Of a stretch of DNA of 64,000 nucleotides, positions 60,668 through 64,000 are shown in pieces. The notes below the pieces were generated by a model, which saw only the letters and a program-made list of their open reading frames with translations, was not told the DNA's origin and did no database searches. Location: NCBI RefSeq assembly GCF_019237635.1, contig NZ_JAFAGS010000047.1:1-64000 (forward strand). The letters are read 5' to 3'. This DNA is from Pluralibacter sp. Its GTDB lineage: Bacteria; Pseudomonadota; Gammaproteobacteria; Enterobacterales; Enterobacteriaceae. The position numbers and the translations under genes were made by a program. Numbering within the stretch: position 1 is the first letter of the stretch; each line of letters starts with the position of its first letter.

Positions 60668-61080
60668 AATCTGTTCCTCAGATTTTATATAACGCCATGC
60701 TGAGTCTTGAAGAAGTCACGTTCGGCAGAAGAGCTTCCGGAGCGCGAAGCGTGTTTCCCTGGATATTGTAAGTGTATCCCTGGTTAAGCGTGTGTTGGTC
60801 GATGAACGTAAAGGTAATCAATGAGCAATTATTTGAGTATTAAACGTTTAACGGCGTTGATTATACCGTCTAACGTTTTGCGTAAAAGCCTGTAAAGTTC
60901 ACAAAGCGCTTTACTAATTATGATGTTCTGAGTAAGACAATTTAGGAAATTTCGTATGGATACTCTTTCTGGTTATTTTTAATATGACGGTATTTAATTC
61001 TTATTTAATTATTAAAAACAAAATTAACAACCATGTGTTTATCATTTGTTAATTATATTACCAAATATAGTTTTTCCTGA

Positions 61081-61395
61081 CTAACAGACAGTTATCATCA
61101 GAAAATCCTTCTCTATCGCACGTTTTGAGGGGGGAAACTCGGTCTTTTCCTGGCGTAACGACGTTGAAATCAATTTAGAATAATATTCTGTTGGTAAGAG
61201 AAATGCGCCGGGGGAAATGGCGTGCTGCTCATCTTCCATTTGGGTCAATGACCGACGATCCTCGCGGGTAAACCGGTTATGAGTGGAACATACCAGTCGC
61301 AGGTCGCTGTGTGGTTGTTTATCACGGCGGGATTGCCTTTTTAGGAATAGTTGTAATTGTTTTTTAAATGTTGCAAATTTACCATTTTTTAACAT
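61081..61395 (-). CDS. Hypothetical protein between fimZ and fimY
   Basis: 104-aa ORF, basic N terminus, AT-rich surroundings; no family recognised. Confidence 0.4.
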   Translation of the reverse strand: MLKNGKFATFKKQLQLFLKRQSRRDKQPHSDLRLVCSTHNRFTREDRRSLTQMEDEQHAISPGAFLLPTEYYSKLISTSLRQEKTEFPPSKRAIEKDFLMITVC

Positions 61396-61436
61396 AAAAA
61401 TAAGTAATTTCCTAAATTCAAGTAAGAATTAACAAG

Positions 61437-62156
61437 TTAGTACGGTGTATTTTCACAAGCGTGATTATTCACTTGTTGCAAAAGACGCAGCAACTGTTGA
61501 CGTTGATTATATTTTAGCCGCGTTAAAATGCAGCTGAGTCGATAAATGATTCGGTGGTACGGTCGCTGCTGCTCGCGGGCAATTTCCCGTAACGTTCGCC
61601 CTTGCGCCAGTTGCAGCAAAATGCCCCATTCGCGGGCATTAAAATCACCTCTGGCCGTCGGTGTGTCTGAGGCTGTTGGCGTCTGGCGTATGGCATCAAT
61701 CACCGCATGACGCCTGAAAATTATGCAGCGGCAGGCGGATTTGACGAAATGCTGAACGTCCTGCTGTGATGTAGAAAGCAGCAGTGTGACGACGAGGCCT
61801 GGCGTATATTTTTGCTGTTGCCGAATGAGATCAAGCGTGGTTAATAGTGGCTGCGCCAGGCCCTCCGGGTCGACAATCAGGCTGACGGGAGCGGTATGCT
61901 TTACATTGGCAAAGGCGTCCGCGAGCGTGTCGTAGATGCGACAGAGGCTTAACGGCGCCGCACTATGGCGCATTCCGTATATAAGATAGCGGTCGTGTGT
62001 GACCAGCACCGGGTCGGCGGTGTGCTTCGTCAGGCCAGCGGCAGGGTTGAAGAGGTCGGCGCTTTCAATCAACGCAAAGTGAGGTAAGGGGAGCTGGTAG
62101 CCCTGTTCCTCCGCTATGTTTCGTCTTCGCCTTTCCCTGCGTCTCACCGTGCGCAT
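61437..62156 (-). CDS. fimY: Fimbrial regulator FimY (LuxR-type HTH)
   Basis: 239 aa from MRTVRRRERRRRNIAEEQGYQ; C-terminal HTH FNAREWGILLQLAQGRTLREIAREQQRPYHRIIYRLSCILTRL. SD GAGGGAAGGA before ATG at 62156; between fimZ and argU. Confidence 0.85.
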   Translation of the reverse strand: MRTVRRRERRRRNIAEEQGYQLPLPHFALIESADLFNPAAGLTKHTADPVLVTHDRYLIYGMRHSAAPLSLCRIYDTLADAFANVKHTAPVSLIVDPEGLAQPLLTTLDLIRQQQKYTPGLVVTLLLSTSQQDVQHFVKSACRCIIFRRHAVIDAIRQTPTASDTPTARGDFNAREWGILLQLAQGRTLREIAREQQRPYHRIIYRLSCILTRLKYNQRQQLLRLLQQVNNHACENTPY

Positions 62157-62506
62157 TCCTTCCCTCACAGCACACCCGGTAAATTCTCCCGGGCCTGGGA
62201 TGGTGCTCCGCCAGGAGGGATAAATCTTACCTGATTTTTCTGCAGTTAGCGGAAAACTCGCCGCTATTCTTCCCAATAAAACACGGGTTTAGTCATTGTT
62301 GATGAGAGCCTGCCACGAGGGTACCAGGCGGAGCTTAAACTGGGGGGAGATATTTCTTAGTCATTGGAAGGGAAAAGTGACTAACGTTTAAGCAGTTGAT
62401 GTTGTTCAAACCCAAAGTACGACGGGATGCCGGGAAAAGGCATTGACTCGCCAGTGTGGGACCGTATAATTCCTCGCGCTTCACCCCGTGAAGTTCTCTT
62501 CTGTGT

Positions 62507-62583
<77 letters not shown>

Positions 62584-62703
62584 AATTCACTTCTTCCAAC
62601 CTCCAGTGAAGTCTGCTAAATCCAGTAATCATGCGTCTTTTGACCGATTCAGTGTCTCATATGCTCTACTTGCGTTGATCTCTATTCTCGAATGGGGGCG
62701 TTA

Positions 62704-62743
62704 TTGGGGGCATTCTCAGGTTCAATAAAGTCGATGCCCCCAA
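62704..62743. repeat. 10-bp perfect inverted repeat before the integrase remnant
   Basis: TTGGGGGCAT (62704-62713) and ATGCCCCCAA (62734-62743), the second arm ending next to the integrase ATG at 62744. Confidence 0.75.
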
Positions 62744-62995
62744 ATGAAATTGACAGCTACAGGAATTAAAGCGGCAAAACCGAAGGAAAAAGCCTACAAA
62801 CTGTCAGACGGCGGGGAATGTATCTTGAGGTTTTCCCCAATGGCACCAAAAGCTGGCGCATGAAATACCTGGTCGGCGGTAAAGAAAAGCGGGTTGTTTT
62901 CGGTGTATATCCCCCGTCACCCAAGCTGAGACCAGAACAAAGCGTGATGAAGCGAAAAGGTTGCTTGCTACTGGTGGCGATCCTTTACCTATGCA
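62744..62995 (+). pseudogene. Decayed P4/CP4-type tyrosine integrase, N-terminal fragment
   Basis: MKLTATGIKAAKPKEKAYKLSDGG then frame shift to MYLEVFPNGTKSWRMKYLVGGKEKRVVFGVYP then a second shift (VTQAETRTKRDEAKRLLATGGDP readable in another frame). No catalytic domain follows. Confidence 0.9.
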
Positions 62996-63037
62996 GTAAT
63001 TACAGGAAGGGCGGAGCATAACCCGTGGTCGCTCGCT

Positions 63038-63070
63038 AAGGTTCACGCTAACCCGCGATGAACCTTTTTT
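63038..63070. terminator. Hairpin with T tract after the integrase remnant
   Basis: AAGGTTCA...TGAACCTTTTTT. Confidence 0.6.
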
Positions 63071-63079
63071 AATGGTTAA

Positions 63080-63520
63080 TTATGGCGCTGGGGCTGTCAT
63101 TTCCTGCAATGCCTGATTGGCAGCGCTTTCAATTTTTTTGCAGAAATTATTACTATTGGCTGGGCATTCATTCCTTGCATTTTTGATAATAAGGTCTAAA
63201 TCATCATAGTTAACGCTGGTATCGATATGATTAAGTACCCACGTTTTAAAATTTTTATCTTGGTTGGTTATTTTCTCCAGTTGCGCTGTATCTCCCCATT
63301 TGTGGGCGAGCAAGTTAACCACGGTAGCTGACATTCCTTCTGAAATATAGCCATCATCACATTGCCTGAAGTGGCTGTAAAATGAATTAACGCCCGTCCA
63401 GTTATGTATTTTACTGGCTGCGGTGTCGGCAGTGTCCATTTCCTCCACAGTGGAGCAATCAGTCGCAAATACACTGCCAGATAAAAATAATATAGCTATG
63501 AATGCCGAAATTATTTTCAT
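63080..63520 (-). CDS. Small exported protein of unknown function with four cysteines in the mature part
   Basis: 146 aa with signal peptide MKIISAFIAILFLSGSVFA; Cys at TDCS, QCDD, ECPA and FCKK. Confidence 0.72.
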   Translation of the reverse strand: MKIISAFIAILFLSGSVFATDCSTVEEMDTADTAASKIHNWTGVNSFYSHFRQCDDGYISEGMSATVVNLLAHKWGDTAQLEKITNQDKNFKTWVLNHIDTSVNYDDLDLIIKNARNECPANSNNFCKKIESAANQALQEMTAPAP

Positions 63521-63689
63521 ATCAGGTTCATTCCCGGTGGGATGTACATATTCTCATATTTCTACGTTGTGCTTATGGCTGCACTACCGCTGTTGTTTGA
63601 TACGGCTTTCGTTGAAAGCGAAGAGGTCGCTATGTGTTCTTTGATTTTCTCACTGGTACGGATACCACTTCACATTTTCAAGCAGCATG

Positions 63690-64000
63690 GGCTTTGTTGA
63701 ATAAATCGAACTTTTGGCAAACGGCAGGATCAGATCACGGATTATCCTGATAATACAGGCAGTGCCGTGGCAAAGCAGAAGTACAAAATCACCAACTGGA
63801 AGACCTACAACAAAGCCCTCATTCATCGAGGCTCCGTCACTTTCTGGCTGGACGACGAAGCCATTCAGGCGTGGTACGAGTCAGCAACGCCCTCATCACG
63901 AGGCAGACCTCTGCGTTATTCAGACCTTGCCATCACGACCGTTCTGGTCGTTAAGCGCGTTTTCCGGCTGACCCTGCGGGCCGCACAGGGCTTTATTGAT
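63690..64000 (+). mobile_element. IS5-family (IS903-group-like) insertion sequence, left end, truncated by window edge
   Basis: Terminal inverted repeat GGCTTTGTTGAATAAATC at 63690-63707 followed by a transposase reading frame. Confidence 0.85.
63767..64000 (+). CDS. IS5-family transposase, N-terminal part (runs off window)
   Basis: GTG start; (V)AKQKYKITNWKTYNKALIHRGSVTFWLDDEAIQAWYESATPSSRGRPLRYSDLAITTVLVVKRVFRLTLRAAQGFID. The track ORF 63714..63971 is the wrong frame. Confidence 0.85.
   Translation, partial: MAKQKYKITNWKTYNKALIHRGSVTFWLDDEAIQAWYESATPSSRGRPLRYSDLAITTVLVVKRVFRLTLRAAQGFID

Overview
The window is a continuous stretch of enterobacterial chromosome. Gene order matches the E. 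coli/Salmonella acrAB to argU interval, and a Citrobacter-like host is my guess, not a determination. In order it holds ykgO, a GNAT gene, a MocR-type regulator, ylaC, maa, hha-tomB, acrRAB, mscK, rsmS-priC, ybaN, apt, dnaX-ybaB-recR, htpG, adk, hemH, gsk, ybaL, fsr, ushA, ybaK, the sRNA chiX, ybaP, copA/cueR, ybbJ-qmcA, fetAB, cnoX, ybbO, tesA/ybbAP, selU, purEK, lpxH, ppiB, cysS, ybcI, a LacI-type regulator with a PTS EIICB, ybcJ, folD, a Salmonella-type fim cluster (fimAICDHF, fimZ, fimY) and argU. Four parts look accessory: (i) an AT-rich three-gene module between ybbP and selU, where E. coli K-12 carries rhsD; it encodes a putative HExxH metallopeptidase, a lipoprotein that could be its immunity protein, and a full-length orphan Hcp (T6SS tube protein); (ii) the LacI/PTS cassette with a perfect palindromic candidate operator; (iii) the fim cluster, which has no fimW; (iv) the region after argU, with a decayed integrase, a small exported Cys-containing protein and the left end of an IS903-like element. 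Two programmed -1 frameshift sites (dnaX and copA) can be read directly from the sequence. The T6SS-type module is the best candidate for a little-described system. All family assignments come from recalled sequence knowledge; no database search was run.
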